Counted from the stretch's first letter, positions 53,770 to 63,302 are shown. The stretch is 64,000 nt of DNA from Rhizorhabdus dicambivorans (GCF_002355275.1 NZ_CP023449.1:1776001-1840000); one strand, 5' to 3'. The notes: generated by a model not told the origin, from the letters alone. Program-made: numbers and translations.

Positions 53770-55167
53770 CTATAGTCTCATCGCCTCACCCATGCGGCGG
53801 ATCGCGTCGACTTTCGCGTGGAGCGGTCCCCAGTCGTCATGCTCGTCGATCGCCGACCAGATCGCCTCCACCTCGTCGATCAGCATCGAGCAGGGCTCGG
53901 GGTCGCGCCAATAGTCATGGTCGAGCGAGGCCTGGCCCCGATAGTCCGCGATGGCCGCACGGAAGCCGGCGAAGTCCTCGCCGTCATACAGCGCATCGGC
54001 CGGCGATGCCGCGCGCCGCGCGCCGCCGCGCCAGTCGAAGAAGAAGCGGTCGATGCCGACCTGGCTGCGCTGAAGCGCGCTGTCCATCGCCTGGAGCAGG
54101 GCGAGGTCCGCTTCCTCGCCGCGCGGGGCGACGCCGAGCCGGCCGCAGATCGCGGCGGCGACGTCGCGCTCATAATGGCCGGGCCAGCCGTCGAGCGCGG
54201 GCGCCAGTTCCTCGGCTTCGGCGACGGTGCGCAGCGACCGGGCCAGTTCCACCACGTCCCAGTGGATCGCCTGCGCCTGCCGGCCGAAGGCATAGAGGCC
54301 CTGCTGGTCGAAATAGGCGGCGGTGAAGCCGGGGTTCCATGTGGGGTTGAAGCGCCACGGGCCATAGTCGAAGCTCTCGCCGGTGACGTTGATATTGTCG
54401 CTGTTGAGCACGCCATGGACGAACCCCGCCGCCATATAGCTGGCGGCGAGCGCGGCAGTGCGGCGGCAGACGAGATCGAGCAGCTGGCCGGCGGGCGCGT
54501 TGCCGGGCGTCTCGCCATAGAGGTTGGTCAGCGTATAGCCCATCAGGTCGCGCATCGTGTCAGCCTCGCCCAGCGTAGCCAGCCGCTGGAAGCTGCCGAT
54601 GCGGATATGGCCATGGCTCAGCCGCACCAGCACCGAGGACCGGGTGGGGGAGGGCTCGTCGTTGCGCTGGAGCGCCTCGCCGGTCTCGATCAGCGAGAAG
54701 GTCTTGCTGGTCTCGACCCCCAGCGCCTCCAGCATCTCGGTCGCCAATATCTCGCGCACGCCGCCCTTCAGGGTCAGCCGGCCGTCGCCGAAGCGGCTGT
54801 ACGGCGTCTGGCCCGATCCCTTGGTGCCGAGATCGAGCAGTCTGCCCTCTCCGTCGCGCAGCTGCGCGAACAGGAAGCCGCGCCCGTCGCCGATGTCGGG
54901 GTTGTAATGCCGGAACTGGTGGCCGTGATAGCGAAGCGCCAGCGGCTGGGGCAGGTTGCCGGGCAGCGGCTCGAAGCGGCCGAAATGGGCGATCCATTGC
55001 TCGTCGCTCAGCGAATCGAGGCCGACCGCGCCGTCCCAGCGCCGGTTGCGGAACCTCAGGATCGCCTGCGGGAAGTCCGCTGCCGCGACGGGATCGGACA
55101 GGCGATCCCTGATCGTCTCGATTTTGGGATCGGCGCGATAGGCGGCGGCTTGCGGGGCGATGGGCAT
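53770..55167 (-). CDS. selO: Protein adenylyltransferase SelO (YdiU)
   Basis: This 465-residue pseudokinase-fold enzyme transfers AMP to proteins. Seen: ALRYHGHQFRHYNPDIGDGR, LLDLGTKGSGQTPYSRFGDG with the ATP site, VLVRLSHGHIRIGSFQRLA, FVHGVLNSDNINVTGESFDY with the DxxN and DYGP motifs. The C-terminus ends without the Cys/Sec residue found in eukaryotic SelO. ATG 55167 (MPIAPQ) is chosen. Divergent from the hydrolase gene. Confidence 0.95.
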   Translation of the reverse strand: MPIAPQAAAYRADPKIETIRDRLSDPVAAADFPQAILRFRNRRWDGAVGLDSLSDEQWIAHFGRFEPLPGNLPQPLALRYHGHQFRHYNPDIGDGRGFLFAQLRDGEGRLLDLGTKGSGQTPYSRFGDGRLTLKGGVREILATEMLEALGVETSKTFSLIETGEALQRNDEPSPTRSSVLVRLSHGHIRIGSFQRLATLGEADTMRDLMGYTLTNLYGETPGNAPAGQLLDLVCRRTAALAASYMAAGFVHGVLNSDNINVTGESFDYGPWRFNPTWNPGFTAAYFDQQGLYAFGRQAQAIHWDVVELARSLRTVAEAEELAPALDGWPGHYERDVAAAICGRLGVAPRGEEADLALLQAMDSALQRSQVGIDRFFFDWRGGARRAASPADALYDGEDFAGFRAAIADYRGQASLDHDYWRDPEPCSMLIDEVEAIWSAIDEHDDWGPLHAKVDAIRRMGEAMRL

Positions 55168-55204
55168 GCGGCGATATGGGGGTGGAACAGGCGGAGGTGC
55201 AAGC

Positions 55205-56077
55205 ATGGCGGCATGGGAAGACGGTCACTGGTTGTCGAAAGACGGCCTCCGTCTCCATTATCGCGACTATCCCGCCGCGGCGCGATCGAAGCGCCCGGCC
55301 ATCCTGTGCATCCCCGGCCTGACCCGCAATGCGCGCGATTTCGCGGCGGTGGCGGATCGGCTGGCGGGCAAATACCGGGTGATCGTCGCCGAACTGCGCG
55401 GGCGCGGCGAGAGCGAGCGCGCCAAGGACCCGATGAGCTATGTGCCCGCCACCTATCTGGAGGACCTGACCGCGCTGATCGAGCAGCGCGCGCTCGATCG
55501 CTTCATCCTGTTCGGCACTTCGCTGGGCGGCATATTGTCGATGCTGATCACCGCCACCCATCCGGCCAAGGTGGCGGGCGTGCTGCTCAACGACATCGGG
55601 CCGGCGATCGATCCGGCCGGGCTGGTCCGCATCCGCGGCTATGTCGGGCGGGGCGGAAGCTACCCGACCTGGCTCCACGCGGCCCGCTCGCTGGCGGAGG
55701 TGCACCGGCCGGCCTATCCCGACTACAAGCTGGACCAGTGGCTGGAGATGGCGAAGCGGCTGTATCGCCTGACCAGCGCCGGGCGGATCGTCGCCGACTA
55801 TGACAATGCGATCGCCGAACCGTTCCGCGTGCCCGGCAATGAAAGCGGCGGCGATCTGTGGCCACTGGCCGAAGCGCTGAAGCCGATCCCCAGCCTGCTG
55901 ATTCGGGGCGAGCTGTCGGATATCCTCTCGGCCGAGACGGCCGACCGCATGGCCGCCGAGCTGCCGCTGCTCGAACGGGTCGATCTGCCGCGCATCGGCC
56001 ATGCGCCGACGCTGTTCGAGCCCGAAAGCGAGGCGGCGGTCGACCGGCTGCTCGCCCGCATCGCCAAGGCCGGCTGA
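55205..56077 (+). CDS. Alpha/beta hydrolase
   Basis: This 290-residue enzyme has the alpha/beta-hydrolase fold: ILCIPGLTRNARDF (oxyanion region), the nucleophile elbow LFGTSLGGILSML with Ser, an acid in RGELSDILSAETA and the catalytic His in RIGHAPTLFEPES. It may be an esterase or lactonase; the substrate is unknown. ATG 55205 has a GGAGG. It is 4 bases before the glycosyltransferase, so they are co-transcribed. Confidence 0.9.
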   Translation: MAAWEDGHWLSKDGLRLHYRDYPAAARSKRPAILCIPGLTRNARDFAAVADRLAGKYRVIVAELRGRGESERAKDPMSYVPATYLEDLTALIEQRALDRFILFGTSLGGILSMLITATHPAKVAGVLLNDIGPAIDPAGLVRIRGYVGRGGSYPTWLHAARSLAEVHRPAYPDYKLDQWLEMAKRLYRLTSAGRIVADYDNAIAEPFRVPGNESGGDLWPLAEALKPIPSLLIRGELSDILSAETADRMAAELPLLERVDLPRIGHAPTLFEPESEAAVDRLLARIAKAG

Positions 56078-56081
56078 CCGG

Positions 56082-57224
56082 ATGGATCGTCCGGCCCGCA
56101 TCCTCCATTGCCACTCGACCTTCCAGCTGGGTGGCAAGGAGGCGCGGGCGGTGCGGCTGATGAACGCCTTCGGCGACGCCGCCGAGCATGTCGTGCTGAG
56201 CGCGGTGCCCGGTGCGCTGGCCGCCCGCGACGCGATCGATCCGGGCATCGGCGTGGCCTTTCCCGGCGATGGCGCGCCATCGCTGCAGGGCAAGCCGGGT
56301 GTTGGCCGCTATTCGTTGCTGGCCCGCTATATGGCCGGCTTCGACCTCGTCCTGAGCTACAACTGGGGCGCCATGGACGTGGTCGGCGCGCGGCGGCTCT
56401 ATGCCGGGCTGCGCCGTCTGCCGCCGCTGATTCACCATGAGGACGGCTTCAACGAGGATGAGGCGGTGCGGCAGAAGCCGGCGCGGGTCTGGTTCCGCCG
56501 CGCCGCGCTGCCCGCCGTTCACCGGCTGGTGGTGCCGTCGCACCGGCTGGAGGCGATCGCGCTCGACGTCTGGAAGCAGCCGACGGGCAGGATCGAGCGC
56601 ATCCCGAACGGCATCCGCCTGCCGAGCGAGGGCGAGCTGGCCGCGCCGCTGCCGATCCCCGGGCTCGCGGCAGGCGGGGGGCTGGTGATCGGGACGGTTG
56701 CCGGGCTGCGGCCGGTGAAGAACCTGCCGCGCCTCGTTCGCATCTTCGCGGCCGGCGCGCCGGCCGATGCGCGGCTGGTGATCCTGGGCGAGGGCCCTGA
56801 CCGGGGCGCGATCCAGGCCGAGGCGGAACGGCTGGGCGTCGCCGGCCGGCTGGTGATGCCGGGCTTCGTGCGCGATCCGGTACGCCATATGGCCGGGTTC
56901 GACATCTTCGCCTTGTCGTCGGACAGCGAGCAATTCCCGATCTCGCTGGTCGAGGCGATGGCCTGTGGCCTGCCGGGGCTGATGGCCGATGTCGGCGACA
57001 TCGCTGAGATGACGGCGCCGGAGAACCGGCCTTTCATCCGGCGCTGTGACGATGAGGCCGGCCTTGCGGCAGGGCTGGCGCAACTCGCGGCCGATCCTGC
57101 CCTGAGGCGTGCGATAGGCACGGCCAATCGGGCGGTGGCGCTACGAAATTTCGCCGAAGAGGCGATGATCGAGCGCTATCGCACCCTATATTGGAATGCG
57201 ATCGGCGCATCCCTGACACGGTAA
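56082..57224 (+). CDS. GT4-like glycosyltransferase
   Basis: This 380-residue enzyme has the GT-B fold of group 1 glycosyltransferases. Seen: HCHSTFQLGGKEARAVRLM near the N-terminus, IERIPNGIRLP, GLRPVKNLPRLVRIFAAG, LVILGEGPDRGAIQAEAE, and the donor site SDSEQFPISLVEAMACGLP with the conserved Glu. It probably builds a lipid-linked or surface glycan. ATG 56082. Confidence 0.9.
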   Translation: MDRPARILHCHSTFQLGGKEARAVRLMNAFGDAAEHVVLSAVPGALAARDAIDPGIGVAFPGDGAPSLQGKPGVGRYSLLARYMAGFDLVLSYNWGAMDVVGARRLYAGLRRLPPLIHHEDGFNEDEAVRQKPARVWFRRAALPAVHRLVVPSHRLEAIALDVWKQPTGRIERIPNGIRLPSEGELAAPLPIPGLAAGGGLVIGTVAGLRPVKNLPRLVRIFAAGAPADARLVILGEGPDRGAIQAEAERLGVAGRLVMPGFVRDPVRHMAGFDIFALSSDSEQFPISLVEAMACGLPGLMADVGDIAEMTAPENRPFIRRCDDEAGLAAGLAQLAADPALRRAIGTANRAVALRNFAEEAMIERYRTLYWNAIGASLTR

Positions 57225-57345
57225 CAATCGCCGATTTGCAAGGGCTGGGCGATTTTGCGCGCATTTCGCGGCGCTTGGCACTATAGGGCGCCCATTCTGG
57301 CCCTTGCCATGCTTGGGCGTTGGTTGCGCGTGATTGGAGGTATCG

Positions 57346-58749
57346 TTGTTCAAGGGTCTGCGGCCGATCGTTTATGGCGGGCGCGAAGTCTGGCCGATCA
57401 TCGAAGGCGGCAAGGGCGTCGCCGCGACCAATCATGCCAGCTCGGGCGCCTGGGCAGCGGCGGGCGGCATCGGCACGGTCTCGGCCGTGAACGCCGACAG
57501 CTATGATCCCGAAGGCCGGATCATCCCGCAGGTCTATCGCGCCTCGACCCGGCGCGAGCGCCATGAGGAGCTGATCCAATATGCGATCGACGGCGCCGTC
57601 GAGCAGGTCAAGCGTGCGTTCGAGATCGCCGGCGGCAAGGGCGCGATCAACATCAACGTGCTGTGGGAAATGGGCGGCGCCCAGCGCGTGCTGCACGGCG
57701 TGCTGGAAAAGACGCGCGGCATGGTGGCGGGCGTCACCTGTGGTGCCGGCATGCCGTACAAGCTCAGCGAGATCGCGGCCTCCTATGGCGTGAACTATCT
57801 GCCGATCGTTTCCTCCGGCCGCGCCTTCAGCGCGCTGTGGAAGCGCGCCTATTCCAAGGCGGCCGAATGGCTGGCGGCGGTGGTCTATGAGGACCCGTGG
57901 CTGGCGGGCGGCCATAACGGCCTGTCCAACGCCGAGGACCCGAAGGCGCCGCAGGATCCCTATCCGCGCGTCAAGGCGCTGCGCGACACGATGCGCGAGG
58001 GCGGCATATCGGACAGCGTGCCGATCATCATGGCCGGTGGCGTCTGGTATCTGCGCGACTGGAACGACTGGATCGACAATCCCGAGCTGGGCGCGATCGC
58101 CTTCCAGTTCGGCACCCGTCCGCTGCTGACCCAGGAAAGCCCGATCCCGCAGGGCTGGAAGGACCGGCTGACGACGCTGGAGCCCGGCGACGTGCTGCTC
58201 CACCGCTTCTCACCGACCGGCTTCTATTCGTCGGCGGTGCGCAATCCCTTCCTCCGCAACCTTGAGGCGCGCTCCGAACGGCAGATCGCCTTCTCGATGG
58301 AGGCGGCGGGCGACCATCAGTATCAGCTCGACGTCGGCGTGAAGGGCAAGAGCTTCTGGGTGACGCTGGGCGATCTCCACCGCGCGCGCGAATGGTATGG
58401 CCTGGGCTTCACCAACGCGCTCAAGACCCCCGACAACACCCTCGTCTTCGTCACCACCGACGAGATGAAGATCATCCGCAAGGACCAGGCCGATTGCATG
58501 GGCTGCCTCAGCCAGTGCGGCTTCTCCTCCTGGGCGGACAATGAGAACAACTCGACCGGCCGCCTCGCCGATCCGCGCAGCTTCTGCATCCAGAAGACCC
58601 TGCAGGATATCGCCCATGGCGGGCCGGTGGACGAGAACCTGATGTTCGCGGGCCACGCCGCCTACAAGTTTAAGCAGGACCCCTTCTACTCGAACGGCTT
58701 CGTGCCGACGGTGAAGCAGCTCGTCGACCGCATCCTGACCGGGGACTGA
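57346..58749 (+). CDS. Nitronate monooxygenase-like flavin oxidoreductase
   Basis: This 467-residue protein is of the 2-nitropropane dioxygenase/NPD family. Seen: GLRPIVYGGREVWPIIEGGK, MVAGVTCGAGMPYKL, PIIMAGGVWYLRDWNDW, LGAIAFQFGTRPLLTQE. A Cys group CMGCLSQCGFSSW in the C-terminal 80 residues is not usual for nitronate monooxygenases and could bind metal or an iron-sulfur cluster. The start TTG 57346 is preferred: GGAGG sits five bases before it. It may be a member of a longer NPD subgroup. Confidence 0.85.
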   Translation: MFKGLRPIVYGGREVWPIIEGGKGVAATNHASSGAWAAAGGIGTVSAVNADSYDPEGRIIPQVYRASTRRERHEELIQYAIDGAVEQVKRAFEIAGGKGAININVLWEMGGAQRVLHGVLEKTRGMVAGVTCGAGMPYKLSEIAASYGVNYLPIVSSGRAFSALWKRAYSKAAEWLAAVVYEDPWLAGGHNGLSNAEDPKAPQDPYPRVKALRDTMREGGISDSVPIIMAGGVWYLRDWNDWIDNPELGAIAFQFGTRPLLTQESPIPQGWKDRLTTLEPGDVLLHRFSPTGFYSSAVRNPFLRNLEARSERQIAFSMEAAGDHQYQLDVGVKGKSFWVTLGDLHRAREWYGLGFTNALKTPDNTLVFVTTDEMKIIRKDQADCMGCLSQCGFSSWADNENNSTGRLADPRSFCIQKTLQDIAHGGPVDENLMFAGHAAYKFKQDPFYSNGFVPTVKQLVDRILTGD

Positions 58750-58819
58750 GGGGGGGCGTTTCGACCGCCTTCGGGCCGTCCGGAGATGCGGTTCCCGCAC
58801 AATGCGGCCCCTCCTCATC

Positions 58820-58912
58820 GTCATTCCCGCGAAGGCGGGAATTCACGGTAACGGAACGATTTCGACTGGTCCGGACGCCGTCCATGGATTCCCGCCTTCG
58901 CGGGGATGACGG
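58820..58912. repeat. R3-related palindromic repeat
   Basis: GTCATTCCCGCGAAGGCGGG at one end and CCCGCCTTCGCGGGGATGAC at the other face each other. The core differs from the two R3 copies (no CTCTGAAGCTCGA), so it shares only the terminal palindromes. Confidence 0.7.
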
Positions 58913-59019
58913 TTGGCAGGTCGTCCTCCGCTCCTCAGCGGACTCCGGCAGTATTGCACCATTTCGGACCAGTCCGCCGGCCCGCCGCACCATCATGCTT
59001 GCAATGTAGGATTTCGTTT

Positions 59020-59034
59020 GTTCTCTTTATGTTC
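59020..59034 (+). promoter_or_regulatory. LexA (SOS) box 3
   Basis: GTTC-N7-GTTC with spacer TCTTTAT and flanks TTTGTTC / GTTCTATTTGG as in boxes 1 and 2. It lies 24 bases before the ATG of the broken toxin-like gene. Confidence 0.65.
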
Positions 59035-59057
59035 TATTTGGAAATATGGAGAATCGA

Positions 59058-60016
59058 ATGGCCAAGGATCCGAACTACGATCGCTACGCGGGGATGAAGT
59101 CGCTGCCCGGCCCGGACGGCAAGCTGCCGCGGCCCTTCCGGGTCGATGAGGGCGGCAACGTCATTTATCGCGATGAGGAGCGCGGCATAGGACAGCCGAT
59201 GAGCGCGGGGAAGTCGCGCGATCTCGCCCGGGCGGGTATTCTGAGTTGGGATGAGCTGGATCGGAAGCTCGATCGGCAGATGGCGCCGCCGACCGGGGAG
59301 GTTCTGGCGACGGCTTCCCGTGGTTCGGCTGGAACGGGCGGCAGTGGAGGCGGTGTAGCTGTAACCCGCAAGACGATCGGCGGAATCGACTATAATGTGA
59401 TCAGCGCGAACTCCTTCGATCCTGCGCTGTCTATGGGAAAACGGTCATGCCCAACGCTGACGTGATCGCTAAAATGAATGCCGATATAAATCAGATTGCT
59501 GTGACAAATCGTTCGGCAAGAGGGGAGAAAGGAACTCGGATCATAAGCTTGCCGATGAATTTCAGTGACCAAATTGACGATCGGCCGCCTAGTGAAAGGA
59601 ATCTCCCGCTGACCGCGCCCAAGTCGGAAATGTATTATTCTCTTCCTGTTATAAATCCAGAGACCAAATAGATAGACGGCGCCGAGACGCTCAAGTTTGG
59701 AGATTTTAATGAGCAACCGGTGGGAACGGTGGCTTATGGCCATGGCCACATCGATAAAGGAGATTACGCAAGTGATGCAATGATCGATTATTGGGCTCCT
59801 TCCAAAAAGGTTTATGGAGATGTGACGTCACTGCTTGCGAATAATCCGGCACCGATGGCTACCGTGTCGGAAGGACGCCTAGCTTGGCATCAACTGGAAG
59901 ATGGCAGACTCCAGTTTATGTACCCTGTAGGAATGCGTCTTAGCAATCATGAGGCAGAAGAGATTCAGAAGAATTTGAATCTTCAACAGTCTTTATTTCA
60001 TAGGAAAACCCCGTGA
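59058..60016 (+). pseudogene. Broken SOS-linked toxin-like gene
   Basis: From ATG 59058 (MAKDPNYDRYAGMKSLPG, good GGAG) the frame runs to about 59430; a one-base frameshift near GTCTATGGGAAAA is needed to continue as VYGKTVMPNADVIAKMNADI. That frame has an in-frame TAG at 59669 and then stays open to 60016. Restored, it would be about 320 residues: a Gly/Ser-rich linker near 95-115, then AYGHGHIDKGDYASDAMIDY and GRLAWHQLEDGRLQFMYPVG. The late part recalls DUF4329-like/JAB-type toxin domains (H-x-H and Asp), but only loosely. A GTG of the next gene overlaps its stop. Confidence 0.6.
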
Positions 60017-60579
60017 AAAGCATCAGATGTTTGCTATTCTCCATTGCCGAAATTCGACCATGGACCGGTCCTGCCTTGCGTGAGCGTCCCTCGCTTTGCC
60101 TGATCATGCTGCTGGTGATTTCATGTTTGATGCCAGTTGCTTCTCACGCGAAGCATTCAGATAAGAAGGGGGAATGCACGGCCGCTAACGCACGGCCCAT
60201 ATCGATCGCGGAGGCGTCGCGGGGCGGAAGTAGGCAAGAATGGGCCTGTGTTCGGATTACGGGCATCGTTGCTTTTTGGACGATGTACGGCAGCGTCAGT
60301 GACATCTACCAAAGCACGGAGACTTGGCAAAACCATAATCCCCGCGCTCGGAGGCGCGCGCGTATGGGGCTCGGGGTATTTCCTGCAGCCGACGACGGTA
60401 CGGAGTTTGGGTGGCCGTGGTCTGCCGGGGCACCGCATCGGATAACGCTGCTCGGGCGATTGCACGAATGCGGCCGTGATCCAGAAACGGGAAAACCCTA
60501 TGAGGGCTTCTTCATGGAGCTTAACTGGTGCCATGTCTGGACGGCGCTCCTCGTCAAGGGTTTTGAAGGGATGCGTTGA
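60013..60579 (+). CDS. Secreted/lipid-linked hypothetical, possible partner of the broken gene
   Basis: This 188-residue protein has a hydrophobic segment (SLCLIMLLVISCLMPVASHA) that could be a signal peptide with a cytoplasmic leader, or a shorter protein starting at an internal Met. The mature part (ECTAANARPISIAEASRGG, FMELNWCHVWTALLVKGF) contains four Cys. GTG 60013 overlaps the previous stop by four bases (GTGA), so it was translated together with it. It could be an immunity protein of a former toxin, but no known immunity family matches. Confidence 0.6.
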   Translation: MKSIRCLLFSIAEIRPWTGPALRERPSLCLIMLLVISCLMPVASHAKHSDKKGECTAANARPISIAEASRGGSRQEWACVRITGIVAFWTMYGSVSDIYQSTETWQNHNPRARRRARMGLGVFPAADDGTEFGWPWSAGAPHRITLLGRLHECGRDPETGKPYEGFFMELNWCHVWTALLVKGFEGMR

Positions 60580-60766
60580 ACGGGTGCGGTCATGTCTTCG
60601 GCCTGTTGAGTGCGGTGGTTGCCGCTGGCCCTGATGATTGTCCGCTGAAGGTGGCGTGCCGCTATCACCGTATCGCGCTCGAAGCGCTGCCAGTTTACCG
60701 GGCTGTGCAGCCTTGTTGTCCGCCTGTCACATCACCGCATGGGCACCCTTGAGCGAGCCGGGGAGG
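60580..60766. other. Spacer before IS110-type element
   Basis: No gene. It holds the downstream end of the IS110-type element, whose exact boundary could not be fixed because this family makes no target duplication. Confidence 0.45.
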
Positions 60767-61804
60767 TCAGGCGGCGTAGCGCGCCTGCCGGGAGAGCAAG
60801 GCGAAGGCGATCCGCGCCAGCTTGTTGGCGATGGCGACCGCGACGAGCTTGAAGGGCTTGGTGGCGAGCAGTTTCCTCGCCCACAGCCGCAGCGGATCTT
60901 CGTGCCGGGCATGATGGTGGAGCACGGCATGAGCGCCGACGACGAGCAGCTTCCTGAGATAGACATTACCCATCTTGGTGATCCGGCCAAGCCGCTCCTT
61001 GCCCCCCGAGGATCGCTGGCGCGGGACGAGGCCCAGGAAGGCGGCGAACTCGCGGGGACCCGAGAACTGGCCCACGCCATCGGGGCCCAGCGTGGCGACG
61101 AACGCATTCGCGGTAAGCGAGCCGATGCCGGGAATGGACATCAGCAACCGTGCATCCGCGCTGCCACGCGCGGCTTCGAGGATCGCCTTGTCAGCTTCGG
61201 CGATGGCGGCATCAAGATGGCGGAGCTGCTCTACCAGCGGCAGCAGCGCCTGAACCACACAGGTCGGCACCTCGTCGTCGCCGGCCGCGACGAGCGCCGC
61301 GAGGGCGCGGGCGTTGCATGCCCCCTGCGCGGCAATGACGCCGGCCTCGGCGAGATGGCCGCGCAGGGCATTGAGCAATTGGGTCCGTTGGGCGACGATC
61401 AACTCGCGCACCTTGTGGCGCATCAGCACTGCCTGGTTCTCGATCGAGCGGACGGTCACGAAGCGCATCGACGGCCGCGTCACCGCCTCGCAGATCGCTT
61501 CGGCATCGGCGGCATCGTTCTTCTGGCGCCGGACATAGGGCTTCACATAAGCGGGGGGCATCAGCTTCACGTCGTGCCCCAGCGAAATCAGCGTGCGACC
61601 CCAATGATGGGCCGAGCCGCAAGCCTCCATGCCCACCCGGCACGGCGGCAGGCGCCGGAAGAAGTCCGCCACCTCGCGCCGCCTGAGCGAGCGGTTCAGC
61701 ACCACCCGGCCCTCGGTATCGATGCAGTGAACCTGGAAAACATGCTTGGCCAGATCAAGGCCTACAACCGTGACAGTCGACAAATCGCTTGATAGCTTGC
61801 TCAT
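60767..61804 (-). mobile_element. IS110-family element (transposase region)
   Basis: Only the transposase region is delimited here. The element must extend somewhat further on both sides. No terminal repeats or target duplications were seen, as expected for IS110. Confidence 0.75.
60767..61804 (-). CDS. IS110-family transposase
   Basis: This 345-residue DEDD transposase has GLDLAKHVFQVHC with the first Asp, GMEACGSAHHWGR with Glu, and KNDAADAEAICEAV with the last two Asp. The C-terminal domain has SIPGIGSLTANAFVATLG and the conserved FLGLVPRQRSSGGKERLGRI. It is complete. ATG 61804 (MSKLSSDLS) is the usual family start; the frame is open 12 codons upstream. It inserts next to a gene that it seems to have truncated. 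Confidence 0.95.
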   Translation of the reverse strand: MSKLSSDLSTVTVVGLDLAKHVFQVHCIDTEGRVVLNRSLRRREVADFFRRLPPCRVGMEACGSAHHWGRTLISLGHDVKLMPPAYVKPYVRRQKNDAADAEAICEAVTRPSMRFVTVRSIENQAVLMRHKVRELIVAQRTQLLNALRGHLAEAGVIAAQGACNARALAALVAAGDDEVPTCVVQALLPLVEQLRHLDAAIAEADKAILEAARGSADARLLMSIPGIGSLTANAFVATLGPDGVGQFSGPREFAAFLGLVPRQRSSGGKERLGRITKMGNVYLRKLLVVGAHAVLHHHARHEDPLRLWARKLLATKPFKLVAVAIANKLARIAFALLSRQARYAA

Positions 61805-61858
61805 GTGGATGGTGCTCCTTGGTGGACCTTCGACAGTCACACCGTGGAGAATGTCGCT

Positions 61859-62503
61859 ATGCGACTCAAACCTCCCTCAGAGCGCCGTCCACACCATCAC
61901 CATAATAGTGGAACCATTCTGGTGCCCCAGAAGATTGTAGCCGATGACCCGATCGATCTCACGCGCATGACCGGCAGGCGTGCGTGGCGTCGATATGGGG
62001 ATATCATGCCGAGTCGAAAGGGCTCCCCGTTGGAGGCCAATGCCTTGGAATATACCTACCGGATGTTCCTTGCGGCTCATAAAGGCGACCGGCGAGCGAT
62101 GCTGGACCTTAACGACTTTGAGGGAGTCAAGCTGTCTCCCAGTGGATTGGAATTGTCTGAAGACCTTGAAGAAAAGCCGTGGCTTTCGAAAGCCCAGGAT
62201 CTCCTCGATCTTTGGTTTGGGAACTCCGATTTGGTTATTTCGCAAGTTGCTCGAAGTGCCTTTCCCCCGGCCGTGCGAATTTTTGAATCGCGATGGAAAG
62301 GGGAAAATGACGAAGGGCCATGGGCCTGCTGGACGTCAGCGCCCATGGCTGAGAACGACTGGCCGATCAGCAGCGTGGATACCGGCAATATCGCAGGACG
62401 GCCCTATGCCTGTGTCGAGTTGACTACAAAATTATATGAGCCGGACGAAATTTTGACCGGTGCTTCTCGCCGAGGGTGGAAGCTGAAGGAAGCCGCCGAT
62501 TGA
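61859..62503 (+). CDS. Hypothetical protein, probably 5'-truncated by IS110
   Basis: This 214-residue frame begins MRLKPPSERRPHHHHNSG close to the IS110 transposase start. It contains PWLSKAQDLLDLWFGNSDLV and EGPWACWTSAPMAENDWPIS. The body is acidic, of lower GC than its surroundings and unlike any family I know. The first 20-50 codons may derive from the IS end, so the native start was probably lost. It may belong with the broken gene pair at 59058-60579. Confidence 0.5.
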   Translation: MRLKPPSERRPHHHHNSGTILVPQKIVADDPIDLTRMTGRRAWRRYGDIMPSRKGSPLEANALEYTYRMFLAAHKGDRRAMLDLNDFEGVKLSPSGLELSEDLEEKPWLSKAQDLLDLWFGNSDLVISQVARSAFPPAVRIFESRWKGENDEGPWACWTSAPMAENDWPISSVDTGNIAGRPYACVELTTKLYEPDEILTGASRRGWKLKEAAD

Positions 62504-62606
62504 TCGCTTCGTAAAGATAAAATCTACCAATTTAGTAGAGTTTATCTTTCGCGGGAAGAAGGAGCATTAGTGTTGGCTTCGGCCGCGGCTCCGCTACTCT
62601 CGCAGC

Positions 62607-63302
62607 ATGAAGACCGCGCTCATCATCCGCCACACCCCCTATGAAGGCATTGCCGGCTTTCGTGCGCCGGTCGAGGCCGCCGGGTACGAGATCGACCGGA
62701 TCGACGTCACCGATCCCGACTTCGCGAATATCGATTTCGACGAGCCTGATCTGGTCGTGATGATGGGCGGGCCGATGGGCGTTTATGAAACCGACAGCCA
62801 TCCCTGGATCGCCTGCGAAATCGTCCGGCTGGCGCGGCGGATATTGCTCGATCGGCCGACCCTGGGGGTGTGTCTGGGCAGCCAGATGATGGCGGCGGCG
62901 ATGGGCGCGCGGGTCTATCCGGGGCCGGTGAAGGAGGTGGGCTTCGCGCCGGTCGCGATCAGCGCGGCGGGGCAGGGATCGCCGCTGCGGCATATCGAGG
63001 ACGTGCCGGTGCTGCACTGGCATGGCGATACATTCGACCTGCCCGAAGGCGCCGAACTGCTCGCCTCGACCGGCCATTATGCGCACCAGGCGTTCCGGCG
63101 CGGCAGCAATATCCTGGCGCTGCAATGCCACCCCGAAATGGGCGAGGACCCGCGCTTCGACGTGTGGCTGGAGGACGAACCCTATGTCGCTGCGGCAGGG
63201 CAGACCATCGCCGGGCTGCGCGAGCAGCACGACCGGCATGGATCGGCGGCGGTGGCGGCCGGCCGCCGGATGATCGCGGACTGGCTCGACCGGCTTGAAT
63301 AG
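62607..63302 (+). CDS. Class I glutamine amidotransferase-like protein
   Basis: This 231-residue protein has the GATase class I triad: GVCLGSQMMA with nucleophile C89, and H175/E177 in CHPEMGEDP. It is a stand-alone domain of the GuaA-like/YfeJ group, often fed with glutamine or gamma-glutamyl compounds; exact role unknown. ATG 62607. Confidence 0.9.
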   Translation: MKTALIIRHTPYEGIAGFRAPVEAAGYEIDRIDVTDPDFANIDFDEPDLVVMMGGPMGVYETDSHPWIACEIVRLARRILLDRPTLGVCLGSQMMAAAMGARVYPGPVKEVGFAPVAISAAGQGSPLRHIEDVPVLHWHGDTFDLPEGAELLASTGHYAHQAFRRGSNILALQCHPEMGEDPRFDVWLEDEPYVAAAGQTIAGLREQHDRHGSAAVAAGRRMIADWLDRLE

